A DNA stretch of 64,000 nt from Albugo candida (Eukaryota > Oomycota > Peronosporomycetes > Albuginales > Albuginaceae): contig CAJNAR010000152.1 in the NCBI GenBank assembly GCA_905220665.1, positions 248,001-312,000 of the forward strand. The letters run 5' to 3'. This document shows, piece after piece, positions 20,915 to 32,400 of the stretch. The notes under the pieces are model-generated. The model was given only the letters and a program-made list of their open reading frames with translations. It was not told the origin of the DNA and did not search any database. Position 1 is the stretch's first letter; every line of letters begins with the position of its first letter. The translations under genes were made by a program, and so were the position numbers.

Positions 20915-22044
20915 ATGACGCAACCTTTGCTTGAAACAAAGTCAAACCAAAGCAGCAATCGTTTTACATTTCGTACGAAAAAGGAGCTCATACAACATTG
21001 GAAAATGGAATACCGTATCGCACTCAAGGAATGGCAAATTATACTTCTTTTTCTTCTTGTGCAATGTGGGTCCAAACGAGAAGTTGCTGACGTCTTGCCA
21101 TCTCACGCGCACTGTTGGTAGATGCTGTGTTTATAGCAGCCAATTTTACAATCTTTACTCAGGTCAATACGCTACGGAGGGAACAACATGCAATCCTGCA
21201 TGACATTGGTCTCCCTGCACTGTCGAAGGGAACGGTATTCGCGTGGATGCACGATATTCTATGTATACTCATCGTGATTGCGACGATATTGTGGCTGGTT
21301 CTCAGTACATGCGTCCGAATGGAACAACCTCTTTTTCTTGTGATCGTTTTGAAAAGAATTTTGATGCACTGGAGCATCGTGTTAGTACGTGAATTCTTTC
21401 TATATTGGAGTCAACTTGACAACGTCTGTCGTAGTCTCTGTGCGTGATTTCCTCATTGATCACAACATTTCCTACTCCCGATCAGCAATGTCACCTCGAG
21501 CTGTATTCTGAATGCTCAGGCTCTAATCGCGAGGCTTGCTTAAAGTGGCAGAAAGGTACGTGAAGGTTCACCTGAACTCTGAGCAAGTCGTAAGATTTTG
21601 TTGTATCACAAAGCGATGCAGTCACCCGATATACCACAAATTTTCTATCGCTTCGATATGCATAATAGCTGTCAGTTTCTCACCTTTGAAAGGGATGCTG
21701 TATTCACGTTCGGATTGATGCTGGCGGTCATAAAATATGCTTCACTGGGCCATGTGTTGCCCACTGTGATAGTAATGGGTGTTGAGGTGATCTTAACGTC
21801 TCTGAGCATAGCGTCACGTAAAGCATACTCTGTGAATGCATTCACGACATTATACGTCGTTCCGATGGTTTGGTTTGTGCTGGATGCTTATGTGAACGAT
21901 ATCAATTCCAAGGACACTATGACGACACCCGAAGTACTGAATAGAATTTACGGGATCACTGAAAACGGAGAGCTTACCTCGACATCGCTCTCTTCAGACG
22001 GGGGGATTGATCAGATGGAAAAGGGTGCCCACTCACCCGCGTAG
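20915..22044 (+). CDS. Sphingomyelin-synthase-like (PAP2-type) membrane protein, catalytic residues apparently lost
   Basis: A multi-exon gene. Exon 1 starts at ATG 20915 (MTQPLLETK) and joins after LVQ, across a GT-TAG intron ending at 21120, to AVFIAANFTIFTQVNTLRRE and HDIGLPALSKGT. Further hydrophobic segments follow (ILCILIVIATILWLVLS). The exon or exons between about 21360 and 21600 are unresolved (LTTSVVVSVRDFL is probably one), and the last exon runs to the stop at 22044 with three transmembrane segments. The order of segments matches sphingomyelin synthase/SMSr proteins. In that family SGHT and HYTxD carry the catalytic His and Asp; here the aligned positions read FERDAV and AYSVN. 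It may be a non-catalytic ER/Golgi membrane protein. Family assignment is moderate because exon joins are incomplete. Confidence 0.45.
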
Positions 22045-22485
22045 TAAGTTTAGAGCCGCATAAGATGCTAATAATTGAATTGTAGCGAGGCAACTTTTAT
22101 GTATCTTAATGAAAAGATTTGAGAATCGTTCGCTGATGAGTGATGTTGCGCGTATAGTAAAAAGATGACGACTGCCGTCGTATGAGATAGGAGCACACAG
22201 AACACAGAGACTCTATCAATTAAAGTTGACCATTATTACGATGCCACTTTGTTCCTTCTGGTAGCGGGTTTCTCCGTTCCATTTCTGATAGAGTGAATCG
22301 GTATAATCGTCAGAAAATGTCAGTGTGCGTTTCGCACGCCTGAAACGAGTGGAACCACAACGAATCAACACATCTTGCCACTCCATTCGAGATTAGATCG
22401 CATTGTTGTTTAAAAGCACGATATGAGTGGGAAATTAGCATAATTGGGTACGAAGCCTAGGAATCCATCGATGTTGTTTGTCGCA
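22045..22485. other. Intergenic between convergent genes
   Basis: No coding frame of note; holds the 3' ends of the SMS-like gene and the methyltransferase gene. Confidence 0.5.
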
Positions 22486-23409
22486 TTAGGTGGATGACAC
22501 CTCATTCAACGAAATCTCAATTAGGACGGGGTAGTGGATATCCGGTTTATATGCATCTTTGTATTTTTCGGTGTATTCAGCATCAAGCTTGGAGATGAAT
22601 GGATCGTAATCAGTCCGTACAGAAACGGAAAGGCCAACTTGACACGCAATCTCGACAAAGCTATCCATTGATTTCCCGCGTTTTGGCTGAAGGAGTATGC
22701 ATAGACCAGTGTCGGGTCGAAGTAGACTACGGATCAGTTGTGCGAGATCTGCGTGGAAGGAACGAAAGAATAAGCAATCGCTGGCGATAATCAAGTCAAA
22801 ACTGCCTCTTTTTGACGTATCTAGGCTGCATTCCGCGTGATTCCACAAAAGTTGACGAACATGAGCATCGACATCGCATTTGAAATGCTCAACATTTTTC
22901 TCGAGACATTGCTGCACATTTTCCAGCGCTTTTTCGTTCCCATCTGTGATCCAAAATGTACCAAAAGGGACGGGCGCATGAGCCAGTAGCCCAAAAGAAG
23001 CAAATGCACTCATTCCGCTTCCGAGTTCACATACATTGAGCGACTCACTGCTCCTTGTAATCGATTGACAAACTCGATTCGATAGTATAAAGTAGAGCAG
23101 CACTTGTTCTGAAGACCACATTTTAATATTTCCAGTGTTGTCAACGCCTTTATTCTCCCGGTGACATACTAAATCTTGCAATGCCAAATGCAGCTCACAT
23201 TTCTCACGAATCAGCACGGAAGGACTATTGCCATGCAGCGGTATCTTATACTGTTTCCATCGCCATCCATCAATTGCCTTCTCTGCAGCAGCGGTCGATG
23301 GGAATAATTGAAAAAATTCAGGTGTTGAAGGGATTTTCGTGTGGTTCGATTCATGCCGCTTACAAATTGCTTGACGTAATGTCAGCCAATGACGCTGAGA
23401 ATCTTTCAT
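22486..23409 (-). CDS. CAMKMT: Calmodulin-lysine N-methyltransferase
   Basis: A 307-aa single-exon member of the class I SAM-dependent lysine methyltransferases, which trimethylates a lysine of calmodulin in other eukaryotes. Seen: an N-terminal helical segment (HWLTLRQAI), the family marker DNTGNIKMWSSEQVLLYFIL, SAM-binding motif I VCELGSGMSAFASFG, acidic motif TDGNEKALENVQ, FDLIIASDCLFF and LLQPKRGKSMDSF. The C-terminus YKPDIHYPVLIEISL also matches the family. The length is typical. It is divergent from the sugar kinase at 23606 with only 196 bp between start codons, so the two probably share a promoter region. Confidence 0.88.
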   Translation of the reverse strand: MKDSQRHWLTLRQAICKRHESNHTKIPSTPEFFQLFPSTAAAEKAIDGWRWKQYKIPLHGNSPSVLIREKCELHLALQDLVCHRENKGVDNTGNIKMWSSEQVLLYFILSNRVCQSITRSSESLNVCELGSGMSAFASFGLLAHAPVPFGTFWITDGNEKALENVQQCLEKNVEHFKCDVDAHVRQLLWNHAECSLDTSKRGSFDLIIASDCLFFRSFHADLAQLIRSLLRPDTGLCILLQPKRGKSMDSFVEIACQVGLSVSVRTDYDPFISKLDAEYTEKYKDAYKPDIHYPVLIEISLNEVSST

Positions 23410-23605
23410 AAATGGAATTTAGGACGCTTCTCTGATAATCAAGTTCAAGATGAGAAAGAAATTCGATGTTTTGTCTACATGAGTCAGCTTCCTTCACTTG
23501 ATGGTATGCTCTATTTCGAGTATCACAGTTCCATCTCCAAATTCATGAATCGAACGTGATACTGGACCGAGTAATTTTAGCTCATTTGGGAAGCAGGCTA
23601 ATCGT

Positions 23606-24665
23606 ATGCGATTCGCGGTGATTGGAGACGCGTTTGTGGATGTGGTGGCTGGGGCTTTGAGTCCAACTCAGGGTCTACCGACATGGGGAACGGATGTTGA
23701 ATGTCATTGTCCTATTCAGCCGCATCCAGGAGGCTCCGCCCTCAATACCGCAACACATCTATCAGCGCTATCACGTGGAAAATCCGAGTTTCTAGTCGAT
23801 TTACACACGGTTGTGGGCGATGATTTCTTTGGAAAAATTATTCATGAGCATTTGGAACTGAATCAGATCTCATTGCAATCTCCTTGTCTTCCGGAGCTGA
23901 AGACTGGAGTCTGCATTGTGTTGAGTTCCCCCGTACGATAATTGTCTTCGATATTCGCATACTAACAAATGCTGCGTTAGAGTGACCGGGGATTTGTTAC
24001 TTATTATGGAGCCATGCGGAAATTCTCATTGCGGCATATAGACCGAGTGCGAGTATTGGATGCGAATCATCTACATATTGGAGGTATCATTCATTGATTC
24101 TGCATAAGTGATTGCATTACTGAGTATGGTATTGCTTGCAGGCTACTATAGTTGCCCGCAGCTTCATTCAGAAATTCTTCCGCTGCTGAAAGCTGCAAAG
24201 GAAAAAGGGATCACGGTCTCCTTGGACACGAATTATGACACTTCAGATAAATGGGATGGTGGATTGACGCATATACTCAGCTTTGTCGATGTCTTTCTTC
24301 CAAATGAGACGGAAGCCAGACGAATCAGCCGACGAGAAACGATACAGGAAGCCTTCACGTTTTTCGAGCAATTTGTTGATGGCTTGATCGTAATAAAGAT
24401 GGGAAAGCATGGCGTCAGAGCGAGGTGCACCCGAACCAAGTGCACGTGGTTTCAGCCGACAATAAAAGTAGAAGTACAAGATGTCACAGGAGCCGGTGAT
24501 TCTTTCAATGCAGGATTTCTATATCATTGGAAGCAACACCCACAAGATGTTAAAAATGCATTGCTTTGGGGCTCTGCAGTAGCTTCACGCTGTGTTGCTG
24601 AGATTGGAGCTTCTACTTGCAAGTATGCCTACGAGGACATTATGAAAATAACATCTCTTGATTGA
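23606..24665 (+). CDS. PfkB/ribokinase-family sugar kinase
   Basis: Three exons (23606-23932, 23981-24083, 24142-24665; introns 48 and 58 bp) give 317 aa. Intron 1 has a TACTAAC-type branch point 20 bases before its acceptor. Seen: the N-terminal strand AVIGDAFVDVVAG; the substrate-side glycine motif HPGGSALNTATHLSALS; DLHTVVGDDFFG; SLDTNYD; PNETEARRIS; and the catalytic anion-hole/base motif DVTGAGDSFNAGF near the C-terminus. These mark a ribokinase-like carbohydrate kinase using ATP. The particular sugar (ribose, fructose or another) cannot be told from sequence. All catalytic positions appear intact. Confidence 0.88.
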
Positions 24666-24825
24666 ATGCTTTCTGTGAAAACCTGACAGTTTCCGTTCGA
24701 TTTTTAATCAGTTCAAAAGTCGACAGGATCCTTGCTCCATCATTAAATTGCTTCATGCTGACGTAAGAGAGAGCTTGTCGAATTTGTAATGAATTACACC
24801 GAGTAATCGCTACCGAGATACGTCA

Positions 24826-25879
24826 CTATTGTGCACCACCATCATCGTTTCCAGCTATTTTTGAGTTTGCCGAAGTTGCTGATGAGCGCACTATCAAAGC
24901 TGACGACAGCACTGGAAGACGATTGAGTTTGACTTTGGAGATGATCAAAGAACTTGACGCGCTATACGTATACAGGAAGGAGCTATCCACTGCAATTTCA
25001 AAAGCGACACACGATCGCAATAGTGGATCTGATTCGCAATCACAATGCCTAACATTGCCGCAGATAGTTATAATGGATACTATAGAAATTTTGAATAACC
25101 TCCGATCAACATCATTCTCACATTTGAATGTTTCCAGCATGCATTGCGTGGCCAAGTCATTTCACACATTACATGCACCGACAAGTAAGAGCTTCGATTT
25201 TTGACTTGATTGCGTCTGCTTCTATATAATGCACAATTGCAGTACGACCATAATATTGTACCTTCCTAGACTCCAATGATCAATTTATTTCGAGATTTCG
25301 CGATTCTTTAATACGTACATAGTGAATGTGTACGTATGGTCATCGCAATTTTTAATATCATTTCATCACAAAGTTGTTTCTGACCAATCCATTCTGTTTT
25401 GAGCTTCCTAGACCTGGACCATTCACGTCTGCGCGTGTGTCTATCGCTTCTTAATGGCTTGCATGCATATAAAGAGGAGTGGTATGCTTTAGCGAGCCAT
25501 TATCTATTTTCCGTTACAGACAGCACACTCACGATAATACATGCGCCGTTGCTTTCGTCCGTTCTTGTAATCTCCTCAGCCTCCTCAGGCCATGCACTTT
25601 GTAGTAGAGCCAATCATGCCATTTCAAATGCTGATTCCCGATGATACGCTAAACTAAAAAGGGCTGTCTATTAGAGTGCTCAGTAGACATGATAAACCTC
25701 GCAGGTATGAATGGATTTCAGATTACCATCAAGTGATTAATCGTGTAATTCCACATGACCCAAATTTCATCATTGGCGGTGAGCCCAAGATTTCCTCCGT
25801 CTATAGCAGCATTGTGTATTGCTTGATGAAACACTTGCTTCTCGGAGCTTTCTGTTTACGTATATCTACCTACACGTAG
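24826..25879 (+). other. Probable remnants or exons of an unrecognised gene
   Basis: Several plus-strand segments look protein-like but lack clear starts. One frame runs from a possible acceptor at about 24853 (AIFEFAEVADERTIKADD) to 25204 and includes ELDALYVYRKELSTAISKAT. Another lies at 25399-25644 (LRVCLSLLNGLHAYKEEWY) and a third at 25700-25879 (YEWISDYHQVINRVIPHDP). They may be exons of one gene with longer introns, or a decaying copy. A minus-strand frame over 24826-25155 is judged a shadow. I do not recognise the family. Confidence 0.3.
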
Positions 25880-26882
25880 CAGATAAAAAAGGACTCAAAG
25901 GAGCGCCGTTCTCTTAGACGCGAAGTCGCGGCGAATTCGTTGGCAAGTTTCATCCAAAGGTTATGCAACAGCTTCCAAGATCTCAATATAGTGTAGTGCT
26001 TTGCAGACTCATGCATAGACCAGCCGTGTATCGAACTTTACAACAATTCCATTTTCTTCACTCCTGGAGTATCGAATTCATTTGCATTGAATAAAGACGA
26101 GTCTCATCTTTAAGGTTCGGACATCGTGATGGTAATATCGAGAAAGCTGATTAGACTTCTATTTCTCAAGATACGGTAGATCTCCTACTAAAAAGCGATG
26201 GAGAAGGTGCACTTCTTTACACCAACTCACCGGTATGAGATGTGACTCACACAGCCTTTCTGCTGTATTCGCTCAGAGGAAATACTCATATAACCCAAAG
26301 CAGAAAAAGTACGCCATGGAATGATCTCTAAAAATTTAAAGACACCCTCATATTGGCAAACAAACAGCGAACACTTTGCGCAGTATCATAAAAGGCCATG
26401 CGATAGAATTCGACATGATTGGTCGCGAAATTTGATCCATGTCAGTTAATGAAGAAGGAGCAAAATGAATCTCGTGCTCAAGGGAAGTGCGTGGCGATTA
26501 CTCTGAATGAAACACGACACATTTCAGAATTACGGCGGCACTTGAAGTCGTTGATATAGCGCATCGTGTCACTCTTGATACATCATCAAAGAGTGTACCC
26601 AAAGCGATTATATCAGCGTTACAATGGAGGGAATTGTGTATTGAATAGCTAAAGTACACCTAACATGAGAGTGCGCATTAATTGGTCTGACTTTTAAAGG
26701 CATCAAAATGTGCATAGAGTAAGGCCAACAATTCAAATAGATTGATTACACCGCTCGATCGTGCATCGTGGGGCGTCTTTATCACCACAAGATTATCTCA
26801 AATTCAGATGCTAGCCACATCTTATCGTTAAATTATAAAACACGACTGTTGTCCAGTCAGAAATTGTGGTCGCTACTAGAAA
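25880..26882. other. Intergenic, no gene seen
   Basis: About 1 kb of AT-rich sequence without convincing frames, RNA genes or repeats. The last few hundred bases should contain the VAP promoter. Confidence 0.5.
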
Positions 26883-28148
26883 ATGGATGTCACAAGCGGA
26901 GACTCGTCTGCTACTCCAGGCTTGAACGTGATCTTAGACCCTTCAGAATATTTGACTTTCCACTTACAGCCCAGTGCATCCCCTCAGTCTAAACTGAGCA
27001 TTCGCAATACGTCTGCAGATCGTATCATAGCATTCAAAGTTAAGACCACACGACCTTTACGATATCTAGTACGACCGAATCAGGGAATGCTGCAACCGGA
27101 CGGATCCGCCTCTATCGTCGTGAGTCTACAGCAAAAGGATTGCGAAGAGCTCTTACGTCTGGAACCCTCTGAGAGGCAAACGCTCAATGACAAATTCCTC
27201 GTACAGAGCATTTATATTGAAAATTCATTTTACGAATCCGTTCGCGCCAGAGGCTCCAAAGAGACTGCAGATGTATTGACACAAATGTGGTTGCATACGA
27301 ATAAAGCCAAATTGTCGAATAAGAAACTGAGATGTCGATTTGTTCAAGAACCGATAGAAAATAATGGAAGTAAAATGCAAATAGAGACACAGCCGATACC
27401 CTCACACGTATCGATAGGAAGTCGAGATGGATCGATATCTCCAAGGTCAGGCCTGAGCACATCACACCTGCAATCGAGCTTTCGTGAAAGTAATACCGAT
27501 ACAAGTGAGAGACGAGAAATTAAGGAGCACGACCTGGCCACTAAGGTAAGGATGCACGCATGTCATGAAGATGGCTCGGCTGATTACTCGTTTATTGTAG
27601 ACTTCTGTACAGGAAGTAGCTAGTCTGCGGAAGAAGTACGATGAGGTAATAATCGTCAAACCTGGTCTGGTCACAAAGTGAAAAATCTCACTATCCGACG
27701 CTCTATATGGTAGCTTGTGGCATTTACTGTCCAACTGACAGCACAAAGGGACGTGCTTTTATCGGATCTGGAGAAAACATATCCTTATTCAGCGTCAATT
27801 ACTGCTATATATCTCATTTGCCACTTTTTGTTTCCTTAACATCACTCTTCATTTACTCGGCAGCATTTACAACGAGCAACCACAGATGTTCAACGATTCA
27901 AGAAACTGGCAGAGGAAGGGCAATCAATTTCTTCGTTACGCAATCGCAAAGCAGGCCAAACTAGCAATCCGAATACACCGGAGGAAGTTCCATCGACCGG
28001 AAAACTCAACAGCATACGGGATTCAACGGTGAGTGAATGTTCCACTCCAAGCTCATTGTTGACATTTACGCTTTGCCTCCAGGCGTTTGGACTCTTTCAT
28101 ATTTTGATTTGCGCGATTCTCTTTTTTCTGATCGGGCGATATTACTAG
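26883..28148 (+). CDS. VAMP-associated protein (VAP), MSP domain with C-terminal anchor
   Basis: Five exons: 26883-27545, 27613-27645, 27714-27778, 27857-28028 and 28083-28148, giving 332 aa. The N-terminal MSP domain (about residues 15-125: VILDPSEYLTFHLQ, LSIRNTSADRIIAFKVKTT, YLVRPNQGMLQPDGSASI, NDKFLVQSIYI) normally binds FFAT motifs of lipid-transfer and trafficking proteins. A Ser-rich linker follows, then a coiled coil spread over exons 2-4 (EVASLRKKYDELVAFTVQLT, DLEKTRQHLQRATTDVQRF) and a tail anchor FGLFHILICAILFFLIGRYY. This is the standard VAP layout for ER membrane contact sites. The third intron (27779-27856) looks like a minor-spliceosome AT-AC intron; the others are GT-AG. Function is well supported by architecture. 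Confidence 0.9.
27779..27856 (+). other. U12-type AT-AC intron in the VAP gene
   Basis: The 78-bp intron starts with ATATCCTT, the canonical U12-dependent AT-AC donor. It contains TTCCTTAAC at 27832-27840, the canonical U12 branch-site sequence, and ends in AC 16 bases after that motif. Splicing here joins phase-2 exon 3 (DLEKT) to exon 4 (RQHLQRATT) in frame and keeps the coiled coil continuous. Using the nearby AG at 27862-27863 would shift the frame. Confidence 0.85.
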
Positions 28149-28266
28149 CGTGAGCAGAGTGCTTCAGACAGAAGAATCAAAACAAATAAAGTATGTGTTC
28201 ATGTTAGCCGAACTTCCACATTGTGAGTAACTAGAGAAGATGAAGAGCAAGACGCATATTGTGTCT

Positions 28267-29178
28267 TCATTTGTGTGGTTGCAGGACGCGTTTCCTGTCG
28301 CGTTTGGGAGATATCTCCGGTTCAATTCCATCAGTAGCGCGAAATCGCTTCAATATACCCATGAAAAAGGCTTTTCGATTGCGAACTGTTTTTGTGAGAC
28401 ACTCATCAAATTCCTGAACAGCATTTTTAGCAGTTTCATAATCAAACCAAGACAAGAAATCAATCATGCGCTCATCAACATCGTCTTGGGTTAATTTTGA
28501 CTCCGGGTCGGCAACTTTTTTCTGGATTAGAGCTTTCGTTTTCTCAATCTGCTTCTCGGATTGCTTGACACGAAGTGATTGTAGACGTTCGAGACGAAGT
28601 TTCGATTTGTTGCCTCCACCATTTGCAGTGAGTTCGACATTGATACGTCGACCTTCCAAAAGTGAATGATGTCGAGATAGTGCAGCCCCAAGCGCTTTAC
28701 TGTCAGAGACTTGGATGAAAGCCGTTCCTTTGAATTTCTTTGTCTTCTTGTCTGTCAACATCCGTATTTGGATGTCTCCTGCTTCCTGAAAGTGCTCTTT
28801 GATCTTTTCAGACGTCGCAGTAAAAGGGAGCTGACCAACAAACAACGTCAAATGAACTTTTTGCGCGTTGTTCCGTTTGGTTGCGCTGTCCTTCCTCTTG
28901 GTCTCATTATCTTCGTTTTTTTGGCCCGGCTTGGATTGATCATTTTGCCTCTTCCGTTTGCGAGCAACATCACTGGAATGAATTTTCGCATCATCTTTTT
29001 TATCTCCAGTATTTGCTTTACTCACGTCGGCGTCTACTTGTTTCAATCTGGCTTGCTCACGAAGGTATTTTCTCCTTTCCTTTGCATTCAATTTAGAAAC
29101 ATCTACGTCTGACCCCGCTCGCTCGTTTGAATTCTTTGAAGCAATTGCACTAGCATTTGCTCGATCACACTGCGCCAT
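28267..29178 (-). CDS. RRM RNA-binding protein, probably nucleolar (Nop6/RBM34-like)
   Basis: A 303-aa single-exon protein from ATG 29178. The N-terminal 110 residues are very basic (NAKERRKYLREQARLK, VARKRKRQND), typical of nucleolar proteins. One RRM follows (about residues 115-195) with RNP2 LTLFVGQLPF and RNP1 KKFKGTAFIQV. A helical region with LLPQKK-like charge (KTKALIQKKVADPESKLTQD) and DERMIDFLSWFDYETAKNAV comes next, and a basic tail. The layout suggests a ribosome biogenesis factor related to Nop6/RBM34; this is inference. It is divergent from PDS5, with 295 bp between start codons. Confidence 0.78.
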   Translation of the reverse strand: MAQCDRANASAIASKNSNERAGSDVDVSKLNAKERRKYLREQARLKQVDADVSKANTGDKKDDAKIHSSDVARKRKRQNDQSKPGQKNEDNETKRKDSATKRNNAQKVHLTLFVGQLPFTATSEKIKEHFQEAGDIQIRMLTDKKTKKFKGTAFIQVSDSKALGAALSRHHSLLEGRRINVELTANGGGNKSKLRLERLQSLRVKQSEKQIEKTKALIQKKVADPESKLTQDDVDERMIDFLSWFDYETAKNAVQEFDECLTKTVRNRKAFFMGILKRFRATDGIEPEISPKRDRKRVLQPHK

Positions 29179-29473
29179 TGAGTGTACTTTTGCTGTGACC
29201 AATCAAAAGCATTACAAGTTTTATCCAACAAATTTGCTGCATTGCACCGATGCAATCCGCCTTCAGGATAATCTATGCCACTATTAAGTATAATGCTCAC
29301 CCTATTAATAATGAAGTGAAGCGTTGAAGTACATTTCTGATATCTCGGAGCATGTAAGTTGCAATTTGCGCTGACCGATAAAACGCTCAAATTTGCTCAT
29401 TTTTGTCTGACAGCCAGCAAGCTATTTAACCAATCAGAAAAGTGCAACCGGAAGCTCTCATTTGGCGGGCAAA
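29179..29473. promoter_or_regulatory. Shared spacer between divergent RRM and PDS5 genes
   Basis: Only 295 bp lie between the two opposed start codons, so this stretch must carry both promoters. It contains several ATTGG/CCAAT pentamers (for example near 29200 and 29430), which face both ways. No TATA box is obvious. That the promoter is bidirectional is inferred from position only. Confidence 0.45.
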
Positions 29474-32400
29474 ATGGCACCAAAAAAGAAATCCACAGCT
29501 CTCAAACGGAAACGAACGAAAGGAAATTCAAAAAAAGAAGATAGTGATCGCGCAGAAGATAACGCCTCTAAAAAAGTTGCATCACGCAAATCAACGCGGC
29601 AAATGCGAGCACGGGAGGAGACACGATCTGTTGATGATTCTGTTGCAGAATTAACAGATGAAACGTACTTTGATGACGGAGGAGAATGCGTCATTGAGAG
29701 CTCAGGGAATATTGGTACGATCACCAAGAGGGAAGACTTGGACGCTGTTCCCGCAGGGGAAGACGTCGAGTCAGACGACCTGAAGAAAAAGATCTTTTCT
29801 GGAATTTACTTGACAAGTGGCAGCAACAAAACGGAAATATGTCGTCGATTGAAGGAGACTTGGAAAGTACTTCAAAACGTACCCAACATATCACATGCAG
29901 CTTATGAATTACAAGAAAAATCAGTATCGCCGGATGATCTACGGCTTTTGAGTTCCGAGATCTTGAAGGATGACGTTATGGAGACACGGGATAAGAATGC
30001 ACGTTCTCGTATTGCCTGTTGTATTGTCGAGTTATTACGCGTTTACGCCCCAGAATCGCCATTTCCATCGAAGCAGCATACTTGTACTGCCATTCATTTT
30101 ATTTTGGAGCAACTAGTTGCACTTTCACAGGAATCTACCGCGAGGGCTACATCAGTTGGGGCTAAGAGTAGTCTTGATTTTCAGTTTTATCATATACTGG
30201 AAAGTCTTTCCGACTTGAAAGTTTGCATCTTGGTCAGCAGGCTGAACTCACCAAACGAAGAAGGAGAACCAACATTGTTAGTACGATTTGCCCAAGCATT
30301 CTTTGAGCTCATTCGCCCCGAACATTCCAATCGAGTTCACAATCTGATGATATCAACCTTAGTGACCATTATTGAAGAATCAGAATCGATCGACCAGTCG
30401 TTTCTCGAAGCTCTATTGGTCCCACTTGTTCACAACCGCAGTACAGAAGGTATCGGAGAGCTTCAAAAAGACTCAAGTCCTGAAAGCGGTCCTTATTATA
30501 TATCTCGTGAAGTGATTTATCGAACGTCTGAATCCTTGCAGACATTTCTTGCGCAATTTTTGAATAACTTTTTGATCGAAGACAACCGAGATGAAGATCG
30601 GAAATCATCTGAAGTGAGGGAGAATTTGTTCTCTGTGATCTTCGAGCTCCACAAGATTTGTCCCAGTCTCCTTCTATACATTCTTCCAAACATTTGTGTG
30701 CAACTTCAGGCTGATGGGATTGCCACACGTCTGAAGGTGGTTTCTTTACTTGGGAAATTATTCGCTTCTCCGGACACAGAGTATGGGGCTGAATCGATGA
30801 GACTCTTCCGAGAATTTTTAGGTCGCTTCCGTGATATCAGTCAAGAAATTCGACTCAATATGATCCAATTGGGCGTCATGATTTGGCAGGAAAAACGTGA
30901 TCTTGCACCGCTTATCGAGAATGAATGCATCCTTCGTTTAAGTGACTCAGAGTGGGAAGTTCGAAGAGCGGTTGTAAATGAAGTTTGCGATTTATCTGCG
31001 AATCATCTCGGGATTGTCAGTGAGGAGTGCTTGCGTCAGGTTGGAGAACGTCTGAAAGATAAAAAACTCATCATACGAAAGGAAGCAATGACAGGATTAA
31101 GTCAAGTATACGCACATCATGTCTCCGCATATTGGGCTCGATCAAAGAATCAACCAAATGAGAGATTGTTGGACGTGATACCAAAGGATTGTCTCAAAAA
31201 ACTTGGTTGGATCCCGGACTATGTGCTGAAATGTTTCGCGTACCCACAACAAGAGCTTCGACTACGTGTTGTCCAGCTTCTGGACGACTACATCCTTCCC
31301 AAGGCTTTTGACGTCAAAATTCGAGCAAAAGGGTTTTTGTTTCTGTATCAGCATTTGGATGACGTTTCCATTGAGGCTTTCAGGAGAATTTTACAGGAAA
31401 GAGTCAAATGTATACAAGCTTGTCAAGAGTACATTGACACCAGAACCATGTTGCGTCAAACCAAAGGATCACCCATCACTTCCTATCAAAACATCACGCG
31501 AGCATTTCGTGACGAGATCGCACCAATGTTCAACGAGACGGACCATCTGGACAAGTTGATGGATCAACTTAATTCGTGGAAAGATCAGACTGTTTTCAGA
31601 GCGCTGTCGTCCATCAGCGATTACACGAAATCACAAAAGGAGATACGTGCAAGTCGTGACCGGCTTGTCAAGTGCGTTGGCTCTAAAAGTGCGCTCGGAG
31701 CATTTATGAAGGACTTCTGTCGCAAGTCAAATCTGCTGACATTCAGCAAAGAGTCCGTTGATTTCTTCCTGGAAATAGTAAGGAATAGCGGAGGCTCGAC
31801 TATCAGGGAACGTCAGACTGCGCTGCGAATTATCGCATTGGTAGCAAAAGTGATGCCAGATTTGCTGTATTCTTTTTTGTCGCACGAATTGGATCAGTTC
31901 TTAGCGGTCGATGCGAAATTGGAGGTCCCCGGAGAATCAAACGAATGGAAAATCTTTTGTGGCGTATTGGCAATGGCTGCAAGCACCGCAAAGCAATACA
32001 GAAAAAGTTCTAGTGCAATGAAGATAGATGATAAGCAAACACTCTCATCAAGCACGAAAAAATGTCTTCAAGATTATTGCACCGGAAATACTGACGTGCC
32101 CATCGCGTTACAGCAACAAATTGCAAAGTCGTCGGCCAAAATCTTGACAAGTCTTTCATGCGATCCCAAGGAAGTGCATCTGCTTATTCAACGACTTTGT
32201 GCGAAGAATAATTTCTCGTCGATCAAAAACCCCAAGTTGCCAAGTGCGCTATCAAGCTTACATGTGTTATTGAAATGCTCTCTTGGAGATTTGGAATTTG
32301 CCGATCGCACACTACTGGCTGGCACGTGGGACACAATCCTCGAGTATATTAAGATGGATAGCACAAAAAAGAAGGAAGACAACTCAGGCGGAAAGAAAGG

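Noticed and set aside
29103..29390. 95-codon minus-strand frame between the RRM and PDS5 genes
   Set aside because: It starts out of frame inside the RRM gene and occupies the shared promoter; no features.
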